In this document: positions 1 to 12,524 of the stretch, in pieces | Numbering within the stretch: position 1 is the first letter of the stretch | Layout: every line of letters starts with the position of its first letter | Source: Grifola frondosa | Lineage: Eukaryota; Basidiomycota; Agaricomycetes; Polyporales; Grifolaceae | Direction: 5' to 3' | Assembly (NCBI GenBank): GCA_001683735.1 | Contig: LUGG01000013.1 | Span: 868,001 to 932,000, forward strand | DNA length: 64,000 nucleotides | The notes under the pieces: generated by a model | The model's database searches: none | What the model was told of the DNA's origin: nothing | What the model saw: only the letters and a program-made list of their open reading frames with translations | Made by a program: the position numbers and the translations under genes

Positions 1-2
1 CG

Positions 3-173
3 GGCGGCCTGAGGAACGTTGTGGCTTCACCCGCGACGGGCAATTCGGCACCATATTTGAATCTCTCATGCCCATCTATGCCCACGGGCCATGTGAGCAC
101 GATCGAGAACGGAGAATCTCATCCGAGAGGCACATACGCGATGCCAGTGCGCACCGCCGACGGGATGTGGTGA
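3..173 (+). CDS. possible 3' end of a gene entering from the left edge
   Basis: One forward frame is open from the first bases to a TGA at 171-173, about 56 codons. The translation has a mixed, protein-like composition, but I recognise no domain and see no splice sites. The flanking 1.3 kb is GC-rich and open in several frames, so chance is a real alternative. It is listed only because a gene truncated by the window edge would look like this. Confidence 0.18.
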   Translation, partial: GGLRNVVASPATGNSAPYLNLSCPSMPTGHVSTIENGESHPRGTYAMPVRTADGMW

Positions 174-3100
174 TGGGCCGACGCGGCTCAAGTGATGGGC
201 GATGTCGAACGGCGACCCACCACCAGCGCGCGAGGCAGCTTAAGTAGCCCTCGGGAGCAGAGCGCGGGCAGCCACGAGATTGCAGTCCTCGACTACGAAG
301 CTCGGTCCCGAGACAGCTCGAGCTCGACGCTGGCAACAGGTGCCGCGCGCACGCGCGCGGCGGCCGAGTGATCCGCGAAGACGGCCATCCCGTGCCGGAC
401 AGTAAAATTAACGCATCCATTCAGTCCTTCGCGCTACCTCTCCCCTGTTGTAGCGCTGCGAAGATCAGGGTGCTGCCGCCGCACATGTTCTTTATTCCCC
501 GGGGCTTCTGTTCTATAGCCCCCGCGCCGCAGACGCGTGTGACAGGTTGCTGGGTGTATTGAACGCCGTGCGAGCGAGCGGGCGGGCAAGTCGGCGGATA
601 CGTATATACATGCATTGCAGCGTCGCCAGTGCCAGTGCGGAGTCGCTGGCTGCTCCCGCAGATGTCGCCCCCAGCATTCACCCAACATGTAGCGCGCCAC
701 GCTCGCCGGGTCCGATGCCCTTGCTTGCTTCTCTTCCCTGCTTACCTCCATGGACCTGCCACAAGACCCGGAACGTCGCGTCCGTCACGGAGTACAGTGT
801 GCCCTGAGCGCAGGCGTGTGGCACCTGGTTCCCGTCTAGATTGAGCGACCCGATGGGGCAGGAAGGCAGGCATGCAGGGAGCAGCCCGCGGCAGTGCACA
901 TGTATAGCACGTTCCTCCGTGCACGACGGTCGACGTCCCGCGGCAGACGTCCTCCCCACGGAAGTGCGGCAGCGCGAGCAGGCAAACGGGACGGAGGGCA
1001 CATGCCCTGCCGCTGGGACGAGAGCAGCAGCAAATCCAGGCATTCCTGCGTTGCGGAAATAGCGCTTCCCAATCGGCGCGAAAAGTCACTGGCGGGTCGC
1101 ATGGCGTGGCAAGAAAGGCGACGAACTGGTCAATCGCGCAGAGCCGGCGGCTTCACAGGGTGCGAGACCCTGGCACCAGCAGAGGGGACCTGGATTGGCA
1201 GCGCCCACATACGCGTGTGCGTTCGACACGTCATGCATGTCTGACTTAGACGATCATGAACAAAGATAAAGTTGTCGCTGGGCAGGCGGTAAAGCTCCGG
1301 GGTGGCGCCCAGCTGGTGAATGGAAGGGAGTGGGATGACCTGTTCGCGAGTGCAGCCGGCTGGGAAGGGCAACATTGTCACACCATTGCTGAGGGAGTGC
1401 GGCAGAGAATAGGGTCAAAATGACGAGAATGTCGAGCGGGCGCATCAGACTGGCACGTGGGGGTCGACCGTGGCGGTGGTATAAACCATAAAGTTTCCAA
1501 TAGTTCGAAGGCTTCTCTGACAAACCTTCAGAACAAAATCAGGCATCTTGCGCAGCCTCGCTCCGGGTGATGTATCATGCGCTGCGTTCTCGAGCGCGTG
1601 AAGGCCTGAGTTGCACGGCAGGCGAGCCGATTGATAGTGGAGAGGCTCATCATGTCGAGACCAGGAAGCACGAAGGAGATAAATAAATGATTGCATACAT
1701 GTTTCACGGACAACAATTGGGCGACGTACGGACACGGTGGCGAAGATGTTCGGAAGTGAGGGAAGCCTTCTAGCGCGGAACAAGAAAAGGGACGGCAGTT
1801 GGCGTACCTAGACATGTCGGAGATAGGAAAGCTAGAGCGAATTTGGCAGACTTCTCTCACTGAGAGGGGGTGCGGGAGAAAGAAAGAGCGTGGGATAGAG
1901 GGAGGCTACCGGAGCGGTGGGTATTGACAGGCTCGTGGCGTCATCTTACGGAGAATTGAGACAGGAGCAGGTCATGGATGAGCTGCGGATTGAGGTGCTC
2001 GTGAAGATTTGTCCCAGACGAGGGCGTCGAGGGACCTAGAGAGTGGGTGGCGGGGGCTGCTGACTGTGTAGAGACGGTGGCGGCCGTCGAGACGGATTCT
2101 GCTCCCATCGCGGTACAGAAGAATGATGAAGAGCCAAGAAGAGAGCAATTCATTCAGACGTTAATTTTAAAGAGCATGCATGGATAAAATAAAATAGATG
2201 GGTCGGCTGGTTACTGCTCGTCCGAAGTTGTCATAGCATGGCTTGCACGGCTTGGAGATCGATATCTCGTAGCTAACCACGGTGGATATTGTCCAGCAAA
2301 GTCCGCCCTGAGACTCCGACATCTTGGATGATCGCAATAAAGGAGTGGCGAGCATTTGAGGAATGGTCGAGGAGACACGAACATGAGAGCCCGGCGGAGA
2401 GGAACAGATAAAGACCGAGACGAACAAGGACGAACGTTAACCGTGATAGCAAGCTGTGATGTGAATCTGATATGATTGTAATCTGATATGTAAATACAAG
2501 AGTAAATAAGGCATGTTGTTATAAATAAGGTATATGTTGTAAACGGCTGCGTGGACGCTGGACGAGCGCTAATAGACGGGGAGCAGGAGGCTATGGACCG
2601 CCAAGGGGTGGTGAGCCGGTCGAGCCGCAATCATAACATTTGCGCATCGCAAATTCGCGGTTCAGCGCAGGAACTTCGGAGGAAATTCAGGCTCAGAGAC
2701 TGAGTAGGCAACACACGAGCTTCTCCCCGTCCGTCTCCACCAATCGCCTTTCTTCCCGGCCCACTCCAACGCTCTCCGCAGGCTATGCCTCGCCATTCAA
2801 CTCCAATCCGAGCCTTATTCTCCACAAATCATTTCCCTCTCTTATATTTTCGCGCATTTTGCCGTCCACTATCATGAGTCTCGTATGTCTCGCTCCTCCC
2901 CCGCCCCGCCGAGATGCTCACCTTTTTCCCTTTTATATAGTGCTCTGCGACACCGGCAGAATCTCTCTGCTTTTTTCTACCCGCTTTTTTCTCTGATCAT
3001 CCAGGGGGAAAAGTAGGAAATCTGTCAAACAAGCGACGCGATCCGAGGTAAATCTCGCAAATTTGGAGCATCAGCCGCTTTCAAAAAATTCCCATACTGC

Positions 3101-3899
3101 CCGTACGTGAATATTTTCAAGGTTCTTGATATCTCACAATTACAAGCTTCTAGCAGATCCGCATCTGAGCGTCTCTGCCAACTCTTTACCCGTGGGCATG
3201 AGACTTGTTCTGGCTTCACAAAGGAACTTCTCGCGTGGCTTTCATATCTATCCCGTCCCTCTTCAACTCCCCATGCTCTAGCGTTGCCGGTCCCTGCGTC
3301 TTCCTCCGTCTTGCCCTCTTCATAACTCCCCGTCATGGTCGCCAGTGCGAATGGCGATCTCTACACCCCTTCCCGCACATGCCCGCGATAGAAGAGGGCT
3401 TCCAGTCCAGTGAAGAAGGTTCCGATCTCCACTCGCCTATATTTGAAGCCCCGTATACCAACGACCGTACGTACACCTTATCTGTTCGCAACCTACATTC
3501 CATTCTCATGCCCGTCGCCCACAAAAAAGCCCGGTATCACCTTGGTCACCTCAACTTTCACGACGTCGCAACACACTTGCTGCCCCATCGTCGTCCTTTG
3601 ACGCTCGCTATACCGTCCCGGGCGTTTCCCCGCACCTCCGAGATCCCCACATCTTGGAGACACTACAGGCCCCGAGCCCCGCAACCATTCACCACCTACC
3701 ACCGCATCCTCATCCCGACACCGCTCTTCATGAACAACCCATCCTCGATTTGGCTGGCCTCTCTAGCACCCGTCTGCAGTCGCCACTCACTTCCCCCACA
3801 GAATATTCTTTTCATCTACCCCAAACCAGACTTTCAGAACCGCAGCAGAGAATATCGAATGAGCCCCCACACGTCCCGTCCAACCGTCATGCAGTAGCG
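174..3899. other. long stretch without a supported gene
   Basis: About 3.7 kb. Many overlapping short ORFs lie in the GC-rich first 1.3 kb, but none has a recognisable domain or consistent splice sites. A minus-strand ORF at 1941-2153 has a coding-like end (LNPQLIHDLLLSQFSVR) but no partner exon. From about 2700 to 3800 the plus strand is strongly pyrimidine-rich, which fits the promoter and 5' leader of the Zn2Cys6 gene that follows. Confidence 0.5.
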
Positions 3900-6661
3900 A
3901 TGCCATCGGCCGAACACAAACCGCAAATCTCGCTGCCGTCGTCTTCTGGAAAGGGCAGCGCGTCGGGCAGCAACGGCGCTCCCACGCGCCCGCAGCGCAG
4001 GGAGGCCTCGACGGTCGTCATCGCGTGCCGTCAATGGTGCGTCTTCCATACGCGTCTTTGCGACTGCGCTCACCACGCCCTGAATTTGTTGGAACCGCAG
4101 TCGCGCGCGCAAGATCCGTTGCGACTCGACGCGACCCGTCTGCCACAACTGCACGCGGCGCAACAACGAGTGCGAGTACGACGCCGTCCCCAAGCGCAGG
4201 GGCCCCGATAAGCGCCCCGGCACGCGGCAGCGGTCGTGCAAGAAGAGGCCCCCAGATGCGGAGCCCGCGGCCCCCTCCGCGAAGAAGAAGCGCAAGGTGG
4301 GCAGCGAGGGCGACCCCGGCGTGCTCGCGTTCGATATGAAGGTGAAGGAGAACGTCACGGGCGGTGCGCAGCGGGCGCAGCCGCTGGCGAGGGGCGGCGC
4401 AGAGGAGATGCCTGCGATGCGTGTGGCAGCGCCGGCCCCACTCCTCCTCGAGACGTCGATACCTCCCCGTGGAACCGGTTCCGACATAATATACCCAAAA
4501 GTGAGCTTTTTCATCTAGCCTTGTCTTCACGTTGGCCTCCTTCGACTAGTATTTATTCAGCGGTGGCAGGATGACCTCTCACCGTCGTTTCGTCGCTCTT
4601 CAGTGATCATGTCGTTCGCAACACCGGTCGACGTGAATGTTCACACACAACCACATGAAGAGGAAGAGGAGAAATCCGTCTTTATACCTATATCATCTCC
4701 CATCGACTATAGCCGCAAGACCTGGTGGGATGAACTTCTCGATACCTACAACCCTACTTCGCGGGATCAATCGTACGTCTTTGGCGCTTGCCCGGTGACA
4801 CCCTCACGACTGACCTCCCTTCACAGCTGCAAAGAGATATTTGCCGATCTTAACTTTCTGTAAGTGTAGATCTTTAGGAACATGCTTCAGTCCCGCTTAT
4901 AGCACCTCAGTTTCACCACCAGCAGTTACTGGCTGTCATTCATTAATATACCTGTATTCTTCCGGGATTTGCGTGACCCGACATTGCGCGCACGCATGCA
5001 GCCCTGCTTGATAATGTCCTCCCTCGCCCTCGCCACTCTGATGCGGTCGAGCGAGATCGAGATGGGTTCCGCTGGCCGCCAGCGCGCACTTTGGCTTCGC
5101 AACCTTGCCCACCAGTCATTGGAGGCCGCATGCAGCAACCAATCAGTCGACTATGCTGTTGCTGAAGCTGCCCTCGTAAGCATCACACGTCGTCCCCAGC
5201 TCTCATCACAACCGTGAATGATGAATATAGATCCTCGCCCTCTTCGAATCCTCCTGTCACCCGTTCTACACCATCGAGCGGGCCAACGACGCCCTCGTGC
5301 TCCTCGACCGTCTCATCCAGGTCCTCCAGCTGCTCCTCATCGACAGCGAGGACAGGGACGTGAACGCCTTCCCGCCGCGCGTCGCGCCCGTCGTGTACCT
5401 CCCGCACAACTACCGCCGCCGCACAAGTGCTCGTGCGTCCCACCCCGCCAAACTCCCCGATCCCGCCTGAGCACTTGTCCTTCACGTTCCATTTCAACCC
5501 GCCGTGGGACCCGAACTGGACCGAGTCCGAGATGCGCAAGGAGGAGTGCCGCCGCCTTTGCTGGAGCGCGCTCACGCTCGTCGCCAGCCACACCGCACAG
5601 TGCTCCGCATTCCACGAGGAGCCGCTCGACCTCGCCCTATCCAACCCATCTAATGTACGTACCTCCTTCGTTCCTATTCGTTGCTTCCCCGCCGCCTTCG
5701 CCGCGCTAAAGTTTGATCTATAGTATGCGCTACTGTTCCCCGGAGAAGCCTTCGAGCGGGCGCCCGGGCATCAGCAGGCCTCGGGACAGTCTCCGAAGGA
5801 GTCCGTATGGGCTCTCTATTGCCGCAGCATGCTCCTGTGGAGCAGCTGCATCCGCCACGCGACGAATCATGGACGACGGAGGAGCGCGCCAAGTTCGCGA
5901 TCGACGCTTTCACGGAGACGCGCACGATCCAGGACGCGCTCGACATGCACGAGTGCAACCTCGATACGGGGCTCATGTACGTGTGCCGCGAATACCTCTA
6001 CAAGTGCGTGTGCTGTCCATTTGGCTCCCGATTACGGCGCTGACCACCGTATCGTGCAGTACGAGGATGACCATTACGTACGAGCTCCGTCGGTAAGTAG
6101 ACATGCTGTGCCGGGCGCGCGACGTCAACCCTGAACGATTTTAGTAGATTGCAGGACGCGGACAGCGCAGGGATGCCCATCTTCAATCGTCGTCAGGCAG
6201 AAGAGTGGCGTAAGAAGCCTCTCCTTGAGTTGCCGTTGAGGTTCTAATCGCACCCTTGCACAGTCTATTACCAAGACCAGGTCGCCAAGCGCGTCAAGCT
6301 TTCTGTGTTGCAGCTGGGAGAGGCCCCAGGACATCTCTTGTCACGGCGCCCGTTTCAGGTCACCTGGTTTTCCAGCCAGGTAAACATTTGTCTTGCCTTG
6401 TGGGAATATGACCGCTCCCTCATGAGCGCGCTCGAGCTTGCCAAGACGTTCCTCATCCCGCTCGACGTGCTCATCGCTTTATGGCCGTGTCCAGGTGAGC
6501 TTGGATCGTCCTGAGGACGGGGTTTGCGCTAACGGACGAAAACAGCGCAGCGGCTCCGGTGCGACGAGCTCCGCCACCGCCTGGAGGAGGCCTGTACCAA
6601 CGCGGGCATTCACCCCCCTCTTCCTGCCGATCTCACTCTCCCGCCGATCCTTCGCACCTGA
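3900..6661 (+). CDS. Zn2Cys6 transcription factor with fungal middle-homology domain
   Basis: Likely nuclear DNA-binding regulator. The first intron (4037-4100) interrupts the binuclear zinc cluster; splicing gives the six cysteines with spacing C-x2-C-x6-C-x6-C-x2-C-x6-C, starting CRQCRARKIRC. A basic, proline-rich linker follows with KKKRKV, a likely nuclear localisation signal. The rest resembles the fungal-specific transcription factor domain of mushroom proteins: RKTWWDELLDTYNP, SYWLSFINIPVFF, EECRRLCWSALTLV, ESVWALYCRSMLLW, ALWEYDRSLMSALELAK. I place about eleven exons; a 33 nt exon (4827-4859) fits the phase. Homology switches frame near 5411-5425, 5441-5450 and 5861-5870, each needing one extra base, so either the assembly lacks bases or the gene is damaged. 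The start at 3900 is the ATG nearest the zinc cluster; an in-frame upstream ATG at 3654 is possible. Targets cannot be inferred. Confidence 0.85.
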
Positions 6662-7509
6662 CTTGATTATTACTTATATCATCTTGCTGTCTGTACTTAC
6701 GTGTGCACCCACATCGCCATTCCTTCGCGGCCGCCCCATTTGTTGTAACCCGCCGTTCTTTCGCGCACCGTGTAGCCTATCTTCCTGTATCATCAACTCC
6801 TTCCTTATTCGCTGTCTCTTTTATTCCCTCGCACTGCCGTCTCGGATCACCGGACCCGCGCTTCCCTTCTTCTTTGGGTTCCCAGTCATGCATAGCAGTT
6901 GTGAACAGTGATCTCGCCTAGTATGGCACATAGCACACATCGATGCGGCCGACGCTGCCTAGCCCACTTTAATGCATCCCGCTGTTGACCAGGCGAGTGC
7001 CAACTCGGTCGTACATGTGCGCACAGCTTGGCGAAGTGGCAATCCGTGAGGCCTCGGTCCTCGGTCCGCAAGAAAAATTTGGCTGTACTTTGTGATCAAG
7101 GGGTAATGCAGTTATTCGGAGGGATCTTCTGGCTGCCCGAAGTCCCAGCGGGCTTTGACATGGCGAGCCCAATAATATCGGCGGAAGAAAGAAATGAATT
7201 TGTGAGTATGAACATCCAAAAGAGGATCCACTTGGACTGGGGCACCAGAATCGAGACTGCTCGAATAGAAACAATGCACATTCAACGTCGCTTCATCAGG
7301 CCGGATCCTGTTGATTACATTTTACACGCGTTTTGCATTTGATACAACCCCCGATGCTGTAGCAAATGAATAAAATGGCATTCTGGCACATGCTGACTTC
7401 GGGATCTATCGAGCAATAAATATGATGAACATAGGACACATATCCTCCATGGAACCAAGTCCATACATCTAGAGCAGCTGGAAGAGACACTGCCAGTAAT
7501 TCATTCTAC
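6662..7509. other. intergenic region, convergent gene ends
   Basis: Holds the 3' ends of the Zn2Cys6 gene (+) and the P-loop gene (-). I see no further coding pattern. It is T-rich on the plus strand just after 6661, as expected of a 3' UTR. Confidence 0.5.
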
Positions 7510-8397
7510 TCAGACGCGGATAGCCTGCCGCACGCTCTGTTTCCACACAACGAGCTCGCCGCCCCAGCCGCCAATGCGCCTGCGCTTCCCGCCGACATGC
7601 ACGCCGTCCGCGCGCATACGCTCGGTCTGGACCTTGCGCACCCTCCAGTGCTGGCTGACACACCTGCGCGCAGTCAGTCGCATGCCGCGCGCACAAGGGA
7701 GGCTGCGCACCACCAGACGATGCCGTTGCGCGAGAACACATCGCGCACGGACTCGTCGCATCCCGGGCTGCACGGGGGCGCGAGGCCGAACAGGCGCAGG
7801 AGCGTGCGGAGGCATAGGCGGGGGAGATACTGCACGAGCGGCGGGTCCAGCCCTGCGCAGATCGCACAGCGGTATTTGGGTTAATATAATGAGGCGGAGT
7901 CGTCTCTCAGGGACAGCAGAAGGTGTGCTTACAGATCACATCAGTGGCCTCCGCCGCGACGAAATCGCCGAGGTGCATCGTGTACATCCCGTCGACGACC
8001 CAGCCGCGCGGGTCCTGGTTGAGTGCAGTGCGTATCTTCGCACGGAATGCGTCGCTGGTGGAGGCGCCCCAGGAAGGGAGCCAATACAGTGTATCGAGTG
8101 CTACATGTGGCACGCGCAGAATCTCCGCGAGCTCCCGCGCGAGCGTAGACTGCTGGGATATGACCACCTGTATAGAAGTTGATGGCGAGAAGTACTTGCC
8201 TTCCCTGTACCTTAATCGCCAACGGGTGGTACGTGGTGGTACGTGAGTGGTGAACGATGTGAGCTCGATGGTATCAAGACCGATCGTCCGACAGTCGTAC
8301 CGCTATTTCCCACGATTTGTACTCTGAACCTGCCCTCGCCATCGCCAAACAATGGCGGAATAGCGTGACCGCCTAGCAGAGGTTGTGAGTCTGCCAT
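7510..8397 (-). CDS. P-loop nucleotide kinase-like protein (adenylate kinase-like)
   Basis: A small cytosolic-type P-loop NTPase resembling fungal and bacterial adenylate kinase/topology-modulation-like proteins; the substrate is unknown. After splicing the Walker A reads GNSGTGKST, followed by LARELAEILRVPHVALDTLY, then GWVVDGMY, DVIWLDPPLVQYLPR, a conserved APPCSPGCDESVRDVFSRNG block, VWWC, and a C-terminal basic GGKRRRIGGWGGEL block. I infer five exons. The Walker A is split by two introns, and the second (8150-8199) begins GCAAGT, a good GC-AG donor. A 47 nt intron near 7650-7700 removes an in-frame stop just after VWWC. The start at 8397 is the first ATG and places the P-loop 30 residues in. 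No frame break is needed. Confident in the family, not in the reaction. Confidence 0.75.
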
Positions 8398-9133
8398 GTC
8401 ACCGTCGCGGACAAGATTCGAAAGACGCCTGAACGTTCTTTTCTGTGTCAGTGTGGCGTTCGGAACCGGCAGTCGGCAAACTCCGGTTTTGTCAGTGTCT
8501 GTGGATGAATCTGAATCCTGAAGGCTGCAATCTTCTGTTCTTTGCTTTGTTGCTATTCAAAAAAGGTCAAAAACATCGGACGGATCTTGTTGGGAGGGAC
8601 AATGAAGGGAGGAAGGGCACATAACTTTTAGGGATTAAATTCAAATTTAGGCGGTCGCCGAGAAAATCCTGGCGGCTGGGCTGGGTGTAATGTTTAGAGC
8701 AACAAAAATACAAACAGGGTGGTAACCATATACTTAAGAGGAGCCTTGAGGAACTTGCGGCGGTCGTAAGCGAGTCTTGAGATTGGACTCTGAATGTAGA
8801 ATGCAAATTGAATTAGAACAGTAATCTAAGAGACTCTAAGATGAGAGAATTAGGAGAATTGGGTACGTGTATGCGACTGCAGAATAATGGTACGGTACAT
8901 GTTGTGACAAAACCGTCTACGGCGTAGGATGGTGGCATACAGTATGTGTACATTACTACTAAGATAATTAGATCAGAACAATAAATTGATTATAAAGTGG
9001 AGAGCGTAGCGTAAAAGCATGGTAAGACATGGTAAGACGGACGTAAAAGCGGCCGTCCAAAGACAGCTGATATTGATAGCGATGATGACTGTCCGAAAGC
9101 AACGAGTCCATTGTTCGCAGAGCACGTTCAAGT
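8398..9133. other. intergenic region
   Basis: AT-richer sequence between two minus-strand genes. It should hold the promoter of the P-loop gene and the 3' end of the DUF6593-like gene. No coding pattern or repeat seen. Confidence 0.45.
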
Positions 9134-9867
9134 CTAGAGGTTGTGTTTGGCGATATGTCGCATGATCAACAAGGTGGCGAGCAGCTCTACGAACCGTGTG
9201 ACAGAGCATGAGAATAACGCGGGGCCCGGAGGAGGAAAAAAGCTCACCGCCGACGATGTGTGGGTACGACTCTTCTACGGTAAGCATACATCCCGATGAG
9301 CCACTGTATTTGGGCTCTCCAGCGGGTTTGAGACTGTACGAGGCGACGTGATATCCGTTGGAATTCAAACACTGCGGAGATACAGTCTAAATTAATTGAC
9401 GGAGGAAAAATCTCGGGAGCACTCACGGTCCACTGAGCATCGCCATCTCCCTGCCACGTCCACTTATATTCCTGCCCGTCCGAAGCAACAAACTTCCGAG
9501 TTTTGGAGCTGCAGGGAAAAAGTCGGCGACGCGTCGCGTGGCACGCGCGACGGCAGACGCACCTGCCCAAGGTTGAGGTCTTGGCGAGATGCTCGTTCAT
9601 ATTTACATGCTCCCCGTCGCCGATTTTTATGGTCCCGAGCGCGTTGTTCGCGCCAAAGTCCAAGGACGCGAGTGGCACAAGGAGGCCTCCGCGGCCGGGA
9701 CTCGTCCTGCAGGAGAGCGAGTCGTAGATGACATAGGCGATGTGGTGAGCATCGCGGAGGGTGCATTTGAGGCTGAGATGCATGCGGTTGTAGAGGTCGA
9801 CGAACTCCGAACCTGTCAGCTCGCCGGTAGAGTCTTCGAGGAAATATGGCATGCCGTAGCTAGTCAT
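9134..9867 (-). CDS. DUF6593-like mushroom protein
   Basis: Function unknown. The pattern matches a lineage-expanded family of small basidiomycete proteins, probably DUF6593: an N-terminal beta-rich half (ATDVIYDSL-like strands, HIAYVIYDS seen here), then KFVASDGQEYKW, then HVASYSLKP, and a C-terminal helix ending RHIAKHNL. I infer four exons. Introns lie between the AKTSTLG and SSKTRKF segments, after DGDAQWT, and after the SYPHIVGG segment; the last splice at about 9184-9242 joins LLATLLIM and ends at a TAG at 9134-9136. All junctions keep phase, so the gene looks intact. The start at 9867 is the first Met of an open exon. A second, divergent family member lies at 22197-22864. Confidence 0.65.
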
Positions 9868-11664
9868 TGTGCAAAGGAATGAATTGTATGAAACTGGTGG
9901 AGGTGATTAGTGGCGAAGAGATTTTATAAGGCGAGACTGAGACAATGAATGTGAGTGGCTGGACAAAGAAGTGAAGAAGAAACCGGTGCCTGGTGCGGAG
10001 GTGGAAAAGAGAATAGTGGATGTGGGGATGATGGTAATAGACAAGGGAAGGGAAGGCGGAATGATATAAGTGCTGGAGTCGTCGGAGGAGAGTTAAGAGG
10101 AAGTTAGTCCTAGGCCAGCAGCCTAGTCTATACTTGGAGTTATCATCCAAATTTTTCAAAGACGCCCTCTTCTCCGTCCCTCGGTCCCATTCTACTTGTC
10201 CGCTCTTCCCTGCAATCACATCATCCTCCGCCGTCGTTCACATCGCTGCCTATGCATGTTCCTGCCACTCCCGTCAGGGTCTCTTCCTCCGCGGTGGTTT
10301 GACCTCGATATGAGCGCGATCCAAGCGCGATCGCCACCTTCGTCACGAAATTCGTCGAAACCCAGGAACTTGTCCACCGCACCCGAGGCCTGGATTGACG
10401 TTGGCCCGACGATCGCAGACTGCTTTCCCGACCAGGGCTAGGGTCTTTTAGTGTCCGGTCGAAACCCACTCGAAACGCCACGAAGCGCAACCAGATCAGT
10501 CACCGCCAAGGACCCAGGTGGTGTCTGCCCACGAGGTGAGGCAGGTTTGCCGACAAACTGCTAGGACGTCGTAGATGCGGGCAGAACAGCTTCAATTGGA
10601 GTTATTGCGAGCAGAGGGTTCCGAAATACGCAGAGTACTGTCATGGTGATTGTCCCGGCCATGTTGAACCCGATTTCATGTGGACGACCCTACGGACGCG
10701 TGTTTGCCACGCGCTTTATAGTTTTCGTTGGTTGCCGCTACGGCCTGCAGGGGTCGTGCCTATGAAACGCACAAGTTACTGCAGTGCACGTTGTGCCTGG
10801 TCATCGTGGCACGTAATGCTCGGTCTCCGCGCCCCGGTCAAACATACGCGTCTGCGGCAACTCGTCGCTACTGTCAATGCGACACGCTCAACGCAAGCTC
10901 GAATGTGTTTCCAATGGTTTCGTGGTCTGTAATTTCCGACCGTAATTAATTTATAAGCAGGTTTACATACATGCTGCCGCTAAGTTGTGCCGAGCGTTGC
11001 TGCCTTGTGCAACGGTTATAATACAGGTGAAAAATAGGGAAATATCGATTTTCACCACTGAGTACTGAGTAATCAGTCTCGGATATCGTTGCGATCGACA
11101 GATCTTCGTCTGTTAGCCGACATATCTGGATGCCTTATATGTCGCGATCAGAGACAGAGACCGCAAGTATACCTCCAGCGAACCCACGCCGGCTTGACCG
11201 GTCAGGCTTGCTGAATCATGTGCATACTACTTCAACAATGGCAAGAACAGATTTCGAGAATTCAACATGAGAGATATTTCACGCGACCTCACGCACGCAC
11301 CCTCAGAAATATCTTGGGGTGGTATCTACAGCTTCCAATGAAAGTCAGCCGTGAATAGCAAGCACTTCGACGGAGACAAAGATATTGAATCGGCCCAGAA
11401 GCCTTGGCTTCGATGAATGCAGTGAATTAATTGGTGTGAATGCCGGTCGACATCATGAACACCTTGCCATTGATTTTATTCGGCCTATAGTGCAAGGCTG
11501 CACACCTGAAACTGTTCGGCAGCAATAAACGGCTCCGGAAGGCGACAATGCTCTTATGACCCGCTAGTCTTCACCTCCGAGTGGCAAGGTGAATAACTAT
11601 GATAAAATAACCACTCAAGTCTGGAGCACATTACAATCAGGAACATGAGGTACATCACATACAA
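9868..11664. other. long intergenic region
   Basis: About 1.8 kb between two minus-strand genes. The part next to 9868 is likely the promoter of the DUF6593-like gene (purine-rich on the plus strand). Short ORFs at 10196-10441 and 10678-10949 have no recognisable motif or splice partners. No repeats noticed. Confidence 0.45.
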
Positions 11665-12524
11665 TCAATCAATTCCCCCTCCATTCCGACCCCATCTCGT
11701 GCCAGGCCGCTCTCGGCGAGCACTATCGTCCCACCGCCGCCGATCGCGCTCCCTTTCCCTAGCCCGCGCCTCCTCATCATAATCGCGGTCATGCGCGGGC
11801 CTGCGCGCCGGCGGCGTCCTTGACCGACTTCCCGAACGACGAGAATAGCGGCTCTGGTCGGGGCCGTCCCTGTCTCTCGACCTCTCTCTTCTCCCCGGCG
11901 AACGTGAGCGTGAACGATCATGTCGCCTGCGCTCATCCTCTTCGCTCCCTGCATCCCCACCCGCTCTCGCTCAACCCGCCGCTTCTCCTTCTTCGCACGC
12001 TTCTCCTCTTTGCGCTCAGCCTTCCGCCGTTTCCGCTCTTCCTTTTCCTCATCTAGGGGTATGCCCGCATCTGCCGCATTCGGCTTTGGTGCGACGCCTA
12101 TTGCGTTTGGGCCTGTGCCAGGACCGCTCGAAGTCGCGGTCTTTGGACCAGGTGCGAACCCCCTGAAACAGTTCGAAATATTAATGATCAACTAAGGAGC
12201 CATCAAAGGCAGAATACGCACAGTGCAGCCGCTAATGCCTCCGCCTCGGCTTCCTTGATCTTACGAATCTCTTCCCTCCGCTCCGCTTCACCCTGACTCA
12301 CGTCCCGCGCATACCAATGCACGTCCTTGTTCTTCTGCCATCGCCCCGTCGGTGCATTGATACTATGTCCCAAGTAGTTCTGTCGTCAGAGGTAAGGGGT
12401 CAGCGCTGGCTGGGAACCGTGCTTCCATGCGTATGCGTACCTCTCTGTCTTTATCTGCGGAGACGTCGGACCACTTGAATTCGGCCTGGCCACCTCGCGT
12501 GCCACCTCGCACTGGTTCGAACAT
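11665..12524 (-). CDS. MMtag-domain nuclear protein with RS-rich tail (MMTAG2-like)
   Basis: Resembles the eukaryotic multiple myeloma tumor-associated protein 2 family (Pfam MMtag), a poorly characterised nuclear or RNA-linked protein. Exon 1 begins MFEPVRGGTRGGQAEFKWSD; exon 2 continues with NYLGHSINAPTGRWQKNKD, WYARD and an E/R-rich helix; exon 3 has GFAPGPKTATSSG, a long K/E/R helix and then an arginine-serine tail (RHDRSRSRSPGRRERSRDRD). The lysine-rich helix and the RS tail are in different frames; one extra base in the run at 11954-11965 joins them, giving an acidic linker (EEDERRRHD). Without it the ORF runs on in a low-quality frame to 11655. The start at 12524 matches the family's usual N-terminus. 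Confidence 0.7.

Noticed and set aside
11655..12191. Long uninterrupted minus-strand ORF covering the MMtag gene's 3' part
   Set aside because: After about codon 80 the frame loses the RS-rich pattern that lies in the neighbouring frame; the long ORF is an artefact of high GC and a base loss.
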